The notes beneath the pieces were generated by a model. The model ran no database searches. It was not told the origin of the DNA and worked only from the letters and a program-made list of their open reading frames with translations. 51,760 nt of DNA from a virus. The position numbers and the translations under genes are program-made. Shown here piece after piece: positions 22,201-30,900 of the stretch (positions are counted from its first letter, which is position 1; each line of letters begins with the position of its first letter). The DNA lies in the IMG/VR virus record IMGVR_UViG_3300030102_003387, positions 1-51,760 of that record. One strand, written 5' to 3'.

Positions 22201-25122
22201 TCAACAACATCCAATGGTTCACATGGTGGTGGAAGTGAATATACTACAGGTGTTACTGTTGGTAGTGGATATGTAGACATAGTGGTTACTTCAAGTACAC
22301 CATCAACTTTGTATTACTATTGTACTGCACATGGTGGAATGGGTGGACAAATAAATGTGGTTGATAACTCAGAGTTTAAAGCGTTCATATCAGCTAGTGG
22401 TGGTTTCCTATTCAAAGCTGATGATAATAATCTAATATCTTTTGGTCAATCGGTTAGTGGTGGTGATGGAAGTAGTACAAAGTCTTTCGTATTAAAATCC
22501 GATAACGTATTTTTAAGTGGTTCAAAAGTTAACATTCTAGGTGAACGTTTCTTCTTAGGTGGTGGTAGTCAGTTTGTAAGTGGTTCAAATGGAAACATAG
22601 AAATAACGTCTTCCATGTTTCATCTCAATCCATCCGATAATAAGGTAGCAATTAGTGGTTCAATAACCGCTACAGATGGTACGATTGGTAACTTTACATT
22701 AACAGAAAATACCATATCTAGTTCAGCAAATCCTGGTGATGGTTCTACAATTACATTGGTTGTTACTGCAAATGGTAGTAGTAACTATATCATAGACGGA
22801 GTTGCTCAACCAGCACTAAACTTTTTAGCTGGTAACACATATAGATTCGATGTTTCAGATGATACAAATGGTAGTCATCCTCTTAGATTTACATTATCAG
22901 ATGGTGGTACTGATTACTATACTACAGGAGTTACCATTAATGGAACTCAAGGAGATCCTGGATCTTACGTACAAATAGCAGTAACAAAAAATACACCATC
23001 TATTTTATATTACAGATGTACCGCTCATGGTAATATGCGTAATTCAATTACGATTGATAAAACATCACCATTAATTCTAGACGGTAGTAAAGGTCATGTA
23101 AGTGCTTCAAGATTCTTATTTACAGGTGGTAAGATTAGTGGTTCTAGTGTAGAGATAGATGTTGAAAATGTAAACATAAGCGGTAGTTCGGTTGACATAA
23201 GTACACCAAAATTTTTCTTAGGTGGTGACGCTCAATTCATTAGTGGTTCGAATGGAAACATAGAAATAAGTTCTAGTAAATTTCATCTAACAAAAGATGG
23301 TGATGTTTCAATGGAAGGAACTGTAACTGCAACTACTGGTGAAATAGGTGGATTTGCTATAACATCAAACGCTATATCAGAGTCTAACAACCGTTTAATA
23401 CTAAGGTCAGATGGTAGGATAACCGCTTCGTTTATGCAAATGACTGGTGAAGTAAATATAGCTGGTGGTTCTGCACAGACTCACTTAGAAAACATTGGAG
23501 AACAGACAGCTTCGTTAAATACCAGTGTTGTTGCTATAGGAAATACAACAGAGTCATTAGATGCTAGTGTAGTTTCTATCGGACAGGCAACAGAGTCGTT
23601 AGATGCATCTGTAGTTTCTATCGGACAGGCAACAGAGTCGTTAGATGCAAGTGTAGTATCGATTGGAGAGTCTACCCAATCCTTAGACGCTAGTATAGTT
23701 TCAATTGGTGAAACGACATCATCACTAACCACAGCATCTCAATCTATGGCGTCAAGGGTTTCATTAACAAGTACTGGTGTTGATATTTTTGATAACTTAA
23801 GTAATAAATTAGCTGAATATACAGATACCGTTACGTTAGGTAGAACTGATGGGACAAATCAAAATGTTTTTATAGATAGTAATTCTGTTGATGTAAGAAA
23901 AGGAAATCAAGTTACTGCGTCATTTGGTGAAACAACAACTGTAGGTCCTACATCAGGTAGACACGTTAAGATTACCAGTAATGCTTTAGAGATAAAGACA
24001 GATGCAAACACAACAGTTTTATCAGCATCTGCTGCTGGTCTAGAGATGGAGGGTACTGTTACCGCTACAACTGGTGAAATAGGTGGATTTGCAATTACAC
24101 CAACTGCTATATCTGAATCAAATGATAATCTTATATTGAGGTCAGATGGTAGAATTACTGCATCATTTATGCAAATGACTGGTGAAGTAAACATCGCGGG
24201 TGGTTCTGCACAGACTCATTTAGAAAACATCGGAGAACAAACTGCATCACTAAATACAAGTGTTGTATCGATAGGAGAATCTACTCAATCACTAAATACA
24301 AGTGTTGTATCGATAGGAGAAGCCACAGAATCACTTGACACGAGTGTGGTATCCATCGGAGAACAAACTGCATCACTAAATACAAGTGTTGTATCAATAG
24401 GAGAAGCCACAGAATCACTTGACACGAGTGTGGTATCCATCGGACAGGCAACTCAGTCATTGGATGCAAGTGTTGTTGCAATAGGTGAGACTACAGCATC
24501 ATTAACCACAGCATCATCATCTATGGCGTCAAGGGTTTCATTGACAAGCCAAGGTGTTGATGTGTTTAATAGTTCCGATGAAAAAATATCTTCATTTTCA
24601 GGAACGGTTACGATTGGTAGAAATGCTAATAATGAATCAAGAGTATTTATAGATTCGGACTCTGTTGATGTGATAACAAAAAGTAGTGGTACAGACCAAA
24701 CACATGCATCGTTTGGAGCTACAACTAGGATAGGTCTAGAAAGTAGTGAACATGTAAAAATTACATCTAACGCTTTAGAAATAAAGACAGACTCAAACAC
24801 AACCGTGTTGTCAGCATCATCTGCTGGTCTAGAGATGGAAGGTACGGTTAAAGCAACTGCAGGTGAAATCGGTGGTTTCTTTATATCAGAAAACGAGATA
24901 TCAAGTTCTCTAACACCGAAAAGAGGATTGGTGTTAAAACCAGGTGATTCTATTAGTGGATTTGGAAACTCAGCACATACCACAAAAACTGTAGAGGGAA
25001 TGTTTAGTTTTGGAGTTGCTTCTGTATCACCACCAGTTGGTTCTGATGGGAATCGTCTTCTAAGAAGTTTTAATGCAGATGACTTAACATTGTTACAAGC
25101 TGAAGAACCAGCAACACCATAA
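13276..25122 (+). CDS. Giant repetitive tail fibre / adhesin, 3948 aa
   Basis: The largest gene of the window. Residues 1 to about 770 are non-repetitive beta-rich domains, probably the base attached to the virion. From about residue 770 the chain is built from recurring modules: FFLGG-x2-QF(V/I)SGSNGN(I/V)EISSS-xFHL, an IGGF segment, and ITAS-type strands; about ten copies are visible. Three cupredoxin-like domains lie at bases 21049-21351, 22057-22371 and 22747-23060. Coiled-coil-like stretches (SLNSATASLQSNIDTVE) separate modules, and two tracts of 14-residue repeats lie near the C-terminus. The composition (Ser, Gly, Thr, Asn, few Cys) is typical of trimeric fibres. Two nearly identical blocks of about 1 kb show recent internal duplication. 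It likely recognises the host surface; no catalytic domain is recognised. Confidence 0.85.
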   Translation: MGFLPKRLTLQNLDQVSVFIEDTNNEYFNVQEVPETITQGRYAFKVFGSDFLREGIELKLELLDFEGNTIYLTPVDFIGEEVPPYVPYRYVTIEVYSPPINVAGLATLTILGEVNPDIVDVPIEFQNAYNVRYQKTINVDLSSTINTQPIRFFKNPTTEFEEIVQPKTVLTPVSESIVISTGQGIPRSDLKGKTIEIQSGSLEKEALPNEVSDTFKDLRRFKDEYKYKTGLRGKVPAIIKRRGLSRRFASLEEPKFKIKSDSAVFKSDMQGGTIEIPERTVTIVKTDSQTGRAIEEVVTVPKFKTKILEVIDENTIVPEEPPTVPLPTGSQPVGTDIQEVTIEDFSNTPITASFNVTDTSPSQSSVHFDSMLDLTIKDMRTFSGDIYRIRVHGNSEAAGNDFTVLSDVIVESPELLVDKDSSSGTLRTGYFINQSHINTYWNTFSINESVKSTKVSATHTGSQFIDSLLISGSTSGLNESVVIETKPLKSFTLRKDVAYTLSAKVKGKTTQKVISSDGSKSRKGKLFFHLSGSNLNTSQIITSHTNFGSELTDEATSEPVVLQLDEDVDGIQNFETIEHTFKPRFKLDKTVSTDTILQIRAESGEWFISDISLRPAMDTGFSPDEFNLKVPIPRSTRPDRFDFLIEYFDINNNVAETVTVLQDVPISGSALVIDGDGNLLTGSMFMGNALDSGIEMAGVNSAFMRSVGYEGFESASLAGKGGFMIFSGSVLPDAPDNYEGAGIEIHDGVIGDDESFLKFRTNPSVFDVKTSKFFLGGSNQFISGSNGNIEISSSKFHIQPDGDIVVREIQADTGTVGGFDIDDGSLKAGTGNSAITMSATEKIISMGSGSTFDKGSLQGGFRVGIDTDGQFKFAIGNAGSFIHADESGVSIKSDSFVVTASVAEIDVDVYKLSANNLFISSSGGGFISAGNPRPTGINGTNKGIFLRGNPAAALIGDANGSHIKFDGTTTSISSSEFVLGGSDNFISASLGNIKIFNTGETTLSGSSVNIQTPKFFLGGNSQFVSGSNGNVEISSSNFHLDNDGNVTMQGTITATAGEIGGFSVTDDALSSNNFLISGSSTGNNFFISSSNFNVKATGDVTASALDLTGGSVGGLTVSTGVVSVGEILKLKDSGQITGSQVLFTGGKIGGFTVDSDEIKTTELLIDSSNQRITLGASNSIKLQGGSDSFISMGNKSTFSNEGTGTSGIIIGMDSTNPQAEFVKDANNYFIFDDGIDIKTDTLRASGSNIVLEAPRFFLGGNTNFISGSNNNLRIFSSGNTTLSGSQVRIETPKFFMGGTQQFLSGSNGNLEISSSGFHLTPQGDVSASNILLGNKSIGDFLEFVDGVLTVQGEVSANAINTPALAPTPSASITADGFASFVSASIANFEVSTDEIKSSNESLRLKSGGQITGSNVLFSGGTIGGWTINSTNFASSGGGGIRLNSNGNNAEISINSHSFGNEGIQLGFNSGAPRFYVGDGGQNFLKYTTSGGVDIKTIKFELDTPGLEISSAVPSMSLGTSQEIMMRGVSNSPYIALQPSVALVDKAFGEIGVFFGVAGGSTPLFSAVGSGGHLKFNGSTIDINTNTAVISGSSIRLETPKFFLGGSGQFVSGSNGNVEISSSNFHLDNQGNVVMSGNITATTGDIGGFTIGDDLSNSGGSTLKLKGSSGQITASAAQITGDITANTITANTAGTIANFQISSAEIKSSNNILRLKSNGQISASQAQITGKITATSGQIAGFTIDGNQLTATNFALDASGKSISLGTGDTIFIADADTGIQLGDSTFADAPFSVTTAGVLKSVSGTIGGWTLGSNTIVGNNLTLNSSGLIETNDFASGVKGFRLDSSDNGTAEFENISIRGTLKTTVFEKETVNAVGGQLYVANSTTLTGSLAISASAATMSVVNVSGFTGSYSNDGEILVAKKITDTGFSTEYILVQSASRDEPNSDTNFAGKLYVVRGYNSGSSGDFLGDNANQSQSLSPGQVLASTGRIGTGYIRLNANPNDTTTPFIDIVERTGSGVYDVDLKARLGDLSGLSTDRLHGTNPANAGFGLYSQNVFLEGGIVANTGSIAGIEMESSKLYTGTGTHGNSNTGFYIDSGSKFSLGDKLVWDGSTLTVEGAINITGGGAVADQLAALNTATGSLQNDINTVESNVSGAFTEASSSLASDIVTVESNVSGAFTSVSESIAEKLITDSKGLLLDIPNSPSGQGLFLNHPYMGFYDNSEFTAFISASGGFLFKADDNNLISFGQSVTGGDGLSTKSFVLKSDNVFLSGSKVNILGEKFFLGGQSQFVSGSNGNIEISSSNFHLDRSGNVDMSGKITSTEGTIGGFDIGSTQISSSNGGLILNADGGITGSKFKLEGGIITADVTIEGDLSANSISTPTGGSPTAQITAQGFARFVSASIGGFNVSDNQINDNDEDLVLKSTGEITASNAQISGDITITGGSAKSHLEALGEQTASLDSSIEALGQTTASLNSATASLQSNIDTVETNVSGAFTDTSASIASSVNTVQSNLDSGLASVSSSVSGAFTSTSASIVSTITEVSSSTVERIMTDATGSILQVPPSPAGSGLYLNFPHLGFYDGAEPSSTTYTVTAPGGSGGGYYIDGVQRATVELQVGYTYRFDTSDGSMGSHPFRFSTDSGNSSQYTTGVTVGSGYVDIIVTSSTPSTLYYYCTNHGGMGGQVNVVDNSEYKAFISASGGFLFKADNNNLISFGQSVSGGDGTDTKSFVLRSDNVFLSGSNVNILGERFFLGGSNQFVSGSNGNIEISSSKFHVQPDGDVVMNDITASNALISGNITITGGSAKQHLEALGDQTASLDSSIESLGQTTASLNSATASLQSNIDTVEANVSGAFSETSASIASDINTVETNVSGAFTATSESIAERLITDSKGLLLDIPNSPSGEGLYLNYPYVGFYDAPTITDTTYVVTAPGGSSGGYYIDGVQRATVELQVGYTYRFDTSDSSNGGHPFRFSTTSNGSHGGGSEYTTGVTVGSGYVDIVVTSSTPSTLYYYCTAHGGMGGQINVVDNSEFKAFISASGGFLFKADDNNLISFGQSVSGGDGSSTKSFVLKSDNVFLSGSKVNILGERFFLGGGSQFVSGSNGNIEITSSMFHLNPSDNKVAISGSITATDGTIGNFTLTENTISSSANPGDGSTITLVVTANGSSNYIIDGVAQPALNFLAGNTYRFDVSDDTNGSHPLRFTLSDGGTDYYTTGVTINGTQGDPGSYVQIAVTKNTPSILYYRCTAHGNMRNSITIDKTSPLILDGSKGHVSASRFLFTGGKISGSSVEIDVENVNISGSSVDISTPKFFLGGDAQFISGSNGNIEISSSKFHLTKDGDVSMEGTVTATTGEIGGFAITSNAISESNNRLILRSDGRITASFMQMTGEVNIAGGSAQTHLENIGEQTASLNTSVVAIGNTTESLDASVVSIGQATESLDASVVSIGQATESLDASVVSIGESTQSLDASIVSIGETTSSLTTASQSMASRVSLTSTGVDIFDNLSNKLAEYTDTVTLGRTDGTNQNVFIDSNSVDVRKGNQVTASFGETTTVGPTSGRHVKITSNALEIKTDANTTVLSASAAGLEMEGTVTATTGEIGGFAITPTAISESNDNLILRSDGRITASFMQMTGEVNIAGGSAQTHLENIGEQTASLNTSVVSIGESTQSLNTSVVSIGEATESLDTSVVSIGEQTASLNTSVVSIGEATESLDTSVVSIGQATQSLDASVVAIGETTASLTTASSSMASRVSLTSQGVDVFNSSDEKISSFSGTVTIGRNANNESRVFIDSDSVDVITKSSGTDQTHASFGATTRIGLESSEHVKITSNALEIKTDSNTTVLSASSAGLEMEGTVKATAGEIGGFFISENEISSSLTPKRGLVLKPGDSISGFGNSAHTTKTVEGMFSFGVASVSPPVGSDGNRLLRSFNADDLTLLQAEEPATP
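21049..21351 (+). repeat. Cupredoxin-like domain 1 within the giant fibre
   Basis: It contains GYTYRFDTSD, HPFRFST, and LYYYCTNHGGMGG. The His, Cys, His and Met are spaced as the type I copper ligands of plastocyanin-like proteins. It is almost identical to domain 2. Confidence 0.65.
22057..22371 (+). repeat. Cupredoxin-like domain 2 within the giant fibre
   Basis: Same layout as domain 1 (GYTYRFDTSD, HPFRFST, LYYYCTAHGGMGG). Long nucleotide stretches are unchanged, for example the block encoding DGVQRATVELQVGYTYRFD, indicating recent duplication. Confidence 0.65.
22747..23060 (+). repeat. Cupredoxin-like domain 3 within the giant fibre
   Basis: A more diverged copy: GNTYRFDVSD, HPLRFTL, LYYRCTAHGNM. 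The four putative copper ligands are retained although the surrounding sequence differs. Confidence 0.6.
23494..23730 (+). repeat. 42-bp tandem repeats, tract 1
   Basis: Five to six units encode variants of SLDASVVSIGQATE (14 residues, 42 bases). Adjacent units around 23550-23660 are nearly identical at the DNA level. Alternating hydrophobic residues and regular spacing suggest a coiled-coil or beta-helical spacer in the fibre. Confidence 0.75.
24226..24498 (+). repeat. 42-bp tandem repeats, tract 2
   Basis: About seven units of the same 14-residue motif (SLNTSVVSIGEATE and variants). Two 84-base blocks are almost the same at DNA level (around 24245-24345 and 24355-24445). The flanking sequences are also alike to tract 1, so a larger block was copied and the unit number then changed. 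Confidence 0.75.
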
Positions 25123-25151
25123 TCAAAGGTTAATAGTAAGGAGTAAAAAAA

Positions 25152-27440
25152 ATGGCAGATTATCCATTTAAAATAAATATACAAACAAAAGACGGAAGTA
25201 AATTTTCATATTACACCTCTAGTTTTGCAACTGATGCGACTGGAGCGTTAAGTGCATCTGTTGTAGAAAATATTATTTCAACAGATCTACGTGCGGTTCA
25301 GTATACTGAGAGTATTGATGCACCATCTGCAGATGTGGCTGCAGATCATTTTGGCCATTCATCAGGTGGAGGAGTATATCTCTCAACATCAGTATCTGGT
25401 CCAAATACAGGTAGTATTATTTTTACTGATACCGAAACTACAACAAATGGGGGATTAGACCATTATATTTTTTACGGAACCAAAGTTTGTTCTGTTTTAG
25501 GATTACCAGAAGGAATAAAAATAAGACCTGAAACCTTTAGATTTTCAGATGATGACAATAATCCTGATAACTACATGTCTGGTGATTTAATATCAGATAG
25601 TATACAACTAAAACAAGGTTTTAAGATGGCACCACAGGCTCGTATGCAAAGTAACTTGGTTTGGGATGATTTAAATGGTGAGGGATTTATACAATGGGTA
25701 AGTGGTAGTAAGAGAAGAGCTTTTATGGGTTACGATGAAACTAAAGACTTATATTCTCTATTAGTATCTCAAATAACAGGTTCAACCGTAAAAGCAACAA
25801 CCTTTACTGGTGCTCTTGCTGGTAATGCTACTAGTGCTACAACTGCTACAAACTTGTCTAATGGTACAGTATCACTTGGTCTAACCCAATCTGGTCCTGA
25901 TAGTCCAGGTTTTGTTTTTAAAATATCGACATTAGGTAGTCAAACAGGCCTAGATGATAATGCAGTTCCTGAAGCTCAATATCCAATTGTAATATCGGGC
26001 TCTAATAATGGTGTAGGTCATGGTGGTGATATAATTTTACAAGGTGGTCACAATCAACTACATAGTGTTGGAAATGTTAGAGGGGGTAACATTACAGTTA
26101 GACCAGGTACTACAGGATTAGGTCAAGGTGGAATTGGAAGACCAGGATTTTTCTCAGATGGAAAGTTTGTAGTCAGCGGTAGTTCGGAGATTACTGGAGA
26201 TATAACAGGAAGTGGTAATTTATCTATAGGCGGAACCTTAAATGGTAGAACCATATCAACACTACTAGATGGTACAAACGGAACTGATAATGAGATAGCA
26301 GTGTTCACAGATGCAAACTCTGTGGAAGGTGATGCTGATTTTACTTGGGATGGTGATATACTTAATATAAAGTCAGGTACATCATCTAGACCTCAGGTAA
26401 TTATAGATAATAGTAATAGTAATGCAAATGGTGCACAGCTCATTATTCAAAAATCAACAACTGGTGAGGCTGATAATGATTCTATTGGTAACATAATATT
26501 TCGAAGTAATAATAGCTCTCATGCTATTCATTCTATCTGTAGGATAAATGCTACCGTAAGGGATGTATCAGCTGGTACTGAAGATGGTGAGATGGTATTT
26601 TACGCTCATGTAGCTGGAACAGAAACGGATATCTTAACCTTGGCTGATGGTACAGGAGCAACATCTTACTTTAGTAATCCACTTGGTGTAGGAGCTGCAG
26701 TTTCAACTGGTACTCTTTACATAAAACCAACATCTCAACAGAGAGCTAGTTTAGCTGCAGCTGTAAATAGAGGTTTACATTTATCAACTTTTAGTGATGT
26801 AAATGCAAATGATGAATTTTTTCCACCGGTAGTATGGCATTCTAACGATCCTGATTTGGATTCTGGTTATGATAATGTTGCTTTTATAACAGCTATAGCT
26901 CATGATGCTCACAATGGAACTACTAATAGGTCAAAGTTAATTTTGGGAACTGCAAATAATTCTACAGGTATGACAGAACACTTTAGAATTGACTTTGATG
27001 GGACTCTAACTGCTACGGACACAACTATCTCTAGTAACTCTGATATAAGAACTAAAACTAATATAGTAGATTATACAGGACCTACAACAGGTTCGATGTC
27101 AGGTTCCACATCTTTAGAATTGATAGAATCATTGAATATGAAACACTTTGAATATAATGGTGACTATGGTTCTATAAAGGGTAAAAAGAGAGCTGGTGTT
27201 ATTGCACAAGAGATAACAGGTTCAGTTCCTTACATAGTAACTTCTGATAACCATCGGATAGATGAAAATTGGTACACAGAAAATGAAGATGGTAGTAGAG
27301 TTATGGTTACACCCACTGGTTCTATGACAGAAATATACAATGTTGCTTTAGGAGATTTAGTACCAGATATGATAAATGCTATAAAAGATTTGTCTCAACA
27401 GGTAAAAGAACTAAGAGCACAAATAAGTGGGAGTGGATAA
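25152..27440 (+). CDS. Tail fibre with C-terminal S74 intramolecular chaperone, 762 aa
   Basis: The N-terminal about 220 residues form a non-repetitive domain (IQWVSGSKRRAFMGYDETKD near its end). The middle is a Gly/Ser/Thr/Asn-rich beta fibre (GNATSATTATNLSNG and similar). The last about 140 residues are an endosialidase-type chaperone (peptidase S74): SNSDIRTKTNIVDY with the likely self-cleaving Ser before Asp-Ile-Arg (about residue 630), then KRAGVIAQEITGSVPYIV and a C-terminal helix. Such domains help a fibre trimer fold and then cut themselves off. A GGAG precedes the ATG, 30 bases after the giant fibre stop, so it is probably co-transcribed and may be the distal partner of that fibre. 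Confidence 0.85.
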   Translation: MADYPFKINIQTKDGSKFSYYTSSFATDATGALSASVVENIISTDLRAVQYTESIDAPSADVAADHFGHSSGGGVYLSTSVSGPNTGSIIFTDTETTTNGGLDHYIFYGTKVCSVLGLPEGIKIRPETFRFSDDDNNPDNYMSGDLISDSIQLKQGFKMAPQARMQSNLVWDDLNGEGFIQWVSGSKRRAFMGYDETKDLYSLLVSQITGSTVKATTFTGALAGNATSATTATNLSNGTVSLGLTQSGPDSPGFVFKISTLGSQTGLDDNAVPEAQYPIVISGSNNGVGHGGDIILQGGHNQLHSVGNVRGGNITVRPGTTGLGQGGIGRPGFFSDGKFVVSGSSEITGDITGSGNLSIGGTLNGRTISTLLDGTNGTDNEIAVFTDANSVEGDADFTWDGDILNIKSGTSSRPQVIIDNSNSNANGAQLIIQKSTTGEADNDSIGNIIFRSNNSSHAIHSICRINATVRDVSAGTEDGEMVFYAHVAGTETDILTLADGTGATSYFSNPLGVGAAVSTGTLYIKPTSQQRASLAAAVNRGLHLSTFSDVNANDEFFPPVVWHSNDPDLDSGYDNVAFITAIAHDAHNGTTNRSKLILGTANNSTGMTEHFRIDFDGTLTATDTTISSNSDIRTKTNIVDYTGPTTGSMSGSTSLELIESLNMKHFEYNGDYGSIKGKKRAGVIAQEITGSVPYIVTSDNHRIDENWYTENEDGSRVMVTPTGSMTEIYNVALGDLVPDMINAIKDLSQQVKELRAQISGSG

Positions 27441-27460
27441 AATTAAAAAGGAGAAATAAA

Positions 27461-27943
27461 ATGTTAACAAAATTTGAGGACATAATAGAAATAACCTTAC
27501 ATCACGAGGGTGGATATGTAAACGATCCTGATGATTTAGGTGGAGAAACCAATTTTGGTATCGCAAAACGCTTCTATCCAGACGTAGATATAAAAAATTT
27601 AACGAAAGATGAAGCTTCAGATATTTATAGAAGAGATTATTGGGATAAAAATAAAGTAGATGAGATGCCCGAACAACTCAGGCACATATACTTTGATATG
27701 TGTGTAAATCAAGGTAAGGGAACTGCAGTCAAAGTTTTACAAAGAGCTTGTAATTCTAAGAAAGCTGGTCTTAAGGTAGATGGTGGTTTAGGTCCTAAGA
27801 CGTTAGGAGCCATAAAAGAATATAATCCGTCTCTACCAAGAGTTCGTTGCTATAGACTGAAACATTATTATGATTTAGTAAACAGAAAACCTGAACAAGA
27901 AAGGTTCTTGTTTGGTTGGTATCGTAGAACAATGGAAGTATAA
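27461..27943 (+). CDS. Endolysin, GH108-type N-acetylmuramidase
   Basis: 160 residues with the N-terminal signature of glycoside hydrolase family 108: FEDIIEITLHHEGGYVNDP (catalytic Glu16) followed by DLGGETNFGIAKRFY. The C-terminal half (VNQGKGTAVKVLQRAC, DGGLGPKTLGAI) is the family's peptidoglycan-binding-like part. It cleaves the glycan backbone of the cell wall. There is no signal peptide, so it needs a holin or acts as a virion-bound lysozyme; its place between fibre genes and a predicted packaged protein leaves both open. AAAAAGGAG lies ideally upstream of ATG 27461. It adjoins the next gene without overlap (TAA then ATG). Confidence 0.85.
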   Translation: MLTKFEDIIEITLHHEGGYVNDPDDLGGETNFGIAKRFYPDVDIKNLTKDEASDIYRRDYWDKNKVDEMPEQLRHIYFDMCVNQGKGTAVKVLQRACNSKKAGLKVDGGLGPKTLGAIKEYNPSLPRVRCYRLKHYYDLVNRKPEQERFLFGWYRRTMEV

Positions 27944-30900
27944 ATGGACAAACTTACAGAGTGGTTGACAAAACCTTTTTTAGAAGAAGACATACTAAAC
28001 GAAGGAGCTAGAGATCCTGGTATCTTTAAGGCTATCTTTTTAGCTGGAGGACCTGGTAGTGGTAAATCCTTTGTAGCACAGAAGCTATTCGGTATACCTG
28101 AAAAGATAAATGTATCTAAGACAGGTTTAAAGATGGTGAATCAAGACTCTGAGTTAGAGATGTTACTGAAAAAGTACTTCGGTACTACGGATATCGATAA
28201 TATGCCTGATGAGTTATTTCAAGATTTAACTGGTGTAGATAAAAAAGGTAAACCTGTTGACTATGACACAAGTGGATTAAGAAAATTTGCTAAAGATTTA
28301 AGTCAAGAAAGATTGAGACTATACACAAAAGGTAAGTTGGGTGTTATCATAGATGGTACTGGTCATAAGTTTGATAAAATAAAGAAAAGAAGAAAAGAAC
28401 TGATGGATATGGGTTATGATACCTATATGGTTTTTGTAAATACCTCACTGCAGATAGCTAGAGAAAGAAATGAAAAAAGAGATAGAGTTGTACCCGATAG
28501 TATTGTAAGAAAAAGTTGGGAAGATGTACAGGCTAACTTAGGTGCTTTTCAAGGTTTATTTGGTGGTTCTAATTTTATGATTGTTCAAAACAACAAAATG
28601 TTATCAGACGCTCAAATTAAAAAACATTTCAAGATGTTGGTTAGTAAAGGAATAGATAAGTTTCTTAAAAAACCACCAAAAAATAAAATAGCAAAAAAAT
28701 GGATAAGAAGGGAAAAGAAACATCAGAAGATATTCAAAGATCCTGGTCAGTCTAAGTTTTTTGAATCCATAAAGATACCAGTAAAGGTTGGTGATACAAT
28801 ACTTACAGGTAGATTTAAGAATAAAAAGGTAAAGGTAAAGTCAATAGGAACAGATGACCACGGTATGCCAACAATAAATGGTAAAAAGGTTACTACATTC
28901 AGAACAACAAAGGTAGATGAAGCTCCACGAGTTCCAAGAAAGAAGGGACAACATCGTGGTTCAAAGTCTCATTCAGATTTATACACAGACGAAAATCCAA
29001 AAGGAACAATCAAAGGATTGAAGTTTGCCACAGTAAAGGATGCCAAAGCTTCTGTAAGTAAAATTAAAAATAGTGGTAGAAGTCATGCACATAAGATACA
29101 GGCTGCGGTTGCTATGGAACAGAGAGCTCGTGAGATGGGTAAAGCTTCACAAGCTGCTGTTTATAGGGCTTATATCAATAAGATGAAAAAGAAGACCAAG
29201 AAGAAAACTGAAATGTTAAACTATCCGTATTATGCAAAAAATGTTGGTAACATACCACAAAACAATCCTGATGGTGAACATAGATATTACGATCCTGATT
29301 TAGAAGAAGAATTTGGATTACCACCAGGTGAAATACCATCACCGAGTCGTAAGATGGTAAAGAAGATGAAGAAGAAGGGTAACACCTCAGTCCCTTATGG
29401 TAGTGGTTACAAAAAGGTAAATGAAAATAAAAAAACAATCGATTCCATACATAAAATCTTAACACAACATGGAAATTCTGCCAGTAAAGCCACAGCCATG
29501 ATTAAAAAGTATTATAAAAAAGTTAAAAAACAATTCAAAGGAGATTCCGATAGGGATTTAGCTGTGGCTATTGTAGGGTACGACATTTTAGGGGAGAATA
29601 ATAAAGCTGAATTATATAAATTGTATAGTAAAGCCATGAGAATGATGCCTGGTTCATCAAATCAAAAAAAGATTCAGAAACAAATCGATATTCTACGAAA
29701 AAAATTAGGAATGAACGAAAACAAAAAAATTAAAAAGGTTATCGGTGTATTCGGTGGTAGGTTTCAACCATTTCATAGTGGACATCTTGCTACATATAAG
29801 TGGTTGTCAAAACAAGTTGACGAGGCTTACATAACCACATCAAACATCAAACAATTACCAAGACATCCAATGGACTTTAAGGAAAAGGTTCGTCACATGG
29901 TAAAGATGGGTATTCCAAAAAATCGTATTGTTATGGAAAAGACACCTTATGTTGCAAACAACGTTTTAAAGAAGTTCGATCCTAAAACAACGGCGGTAGT
30001 CTATGCGTTTGGTCAAAAAGATGCTGGTAGACTTAAGGGTGGTACGAAAAAAGGTGGTGGTAAAACTTACTATCAAGAGTTTAACAAGAATAAGAAGAAC
30101 CTAGAGGGATACGAAACACATGGATACATAACAACTGCTCCACAATTTGGTAAAGTTAGTGGAACTATGATGAGAAAGTTGTTAGGAGATCCAGATGTAA
30201 AGGATGACCAAAGGGTAAAAGGATTTAAAAAGGTATTTGGATACTATGATAAAGGTATCTACAATATGATGACTAACAAATTTAGAAAACTGTTTGAATC
30301 TATTGATGGATTTTTGTCAGATGTTGATTTTAAAAAGATAATAAATGAGGGAAGTTTTACTGCAGTAAATCCAACAGATGATGGGCCACCTACTTTTTAC
30401 AGAGGTTTTAGTGACTATAAGAAATTTTCTAAAAAGTGGTTAGATGATATGTATAGAGATACCGGTTGGGAAGTCGTACAATATATTTTAAGTGATGGTG
30501 CCACAAATCCAGACTTTGATTATACCTTAAACTATAACGTAGTACCTGCAGTTGCATATGGTCACAAACAATCTGGTGAATATGGAACTAGATTTGGTAC
30601 AAACAATCCAATAAAATCTTACAAAGATTATATAGAGGGAACTGTACTACATAACATAGGTTATGAGTTAGTAAAATGGATGGGTATTACACCAGATGGT
30701 AAAAGTTATACTGGTGTAGAGGTAGAAACACCTGTTTTACCTGGTGTTGGTGATGATAATGTAGGTAATACCGAAAAGAAAAAACTAAAAGAATCAATTA
30801 ATTTAGATGAAGAGGTAAAGTTACTAATTGAGGGTGGAGCTTATGGACACCTTAACCATCCTTTTGATGACAAAAATCTTACATTTTCAGATTTTAAACA

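Noticed and set aside
23494-24498. CRISPR-like array
   Set aside because: The 42-base units are contiguous, in frame and coding, with no unique spacers.
23481-25184. Minus-strand frames opposite the fibre gene, up to 243 codons
   Set aside because: They are shadows of a repetitive coding sequence; their repeats mirror the fibre repeats and no start signals are present.
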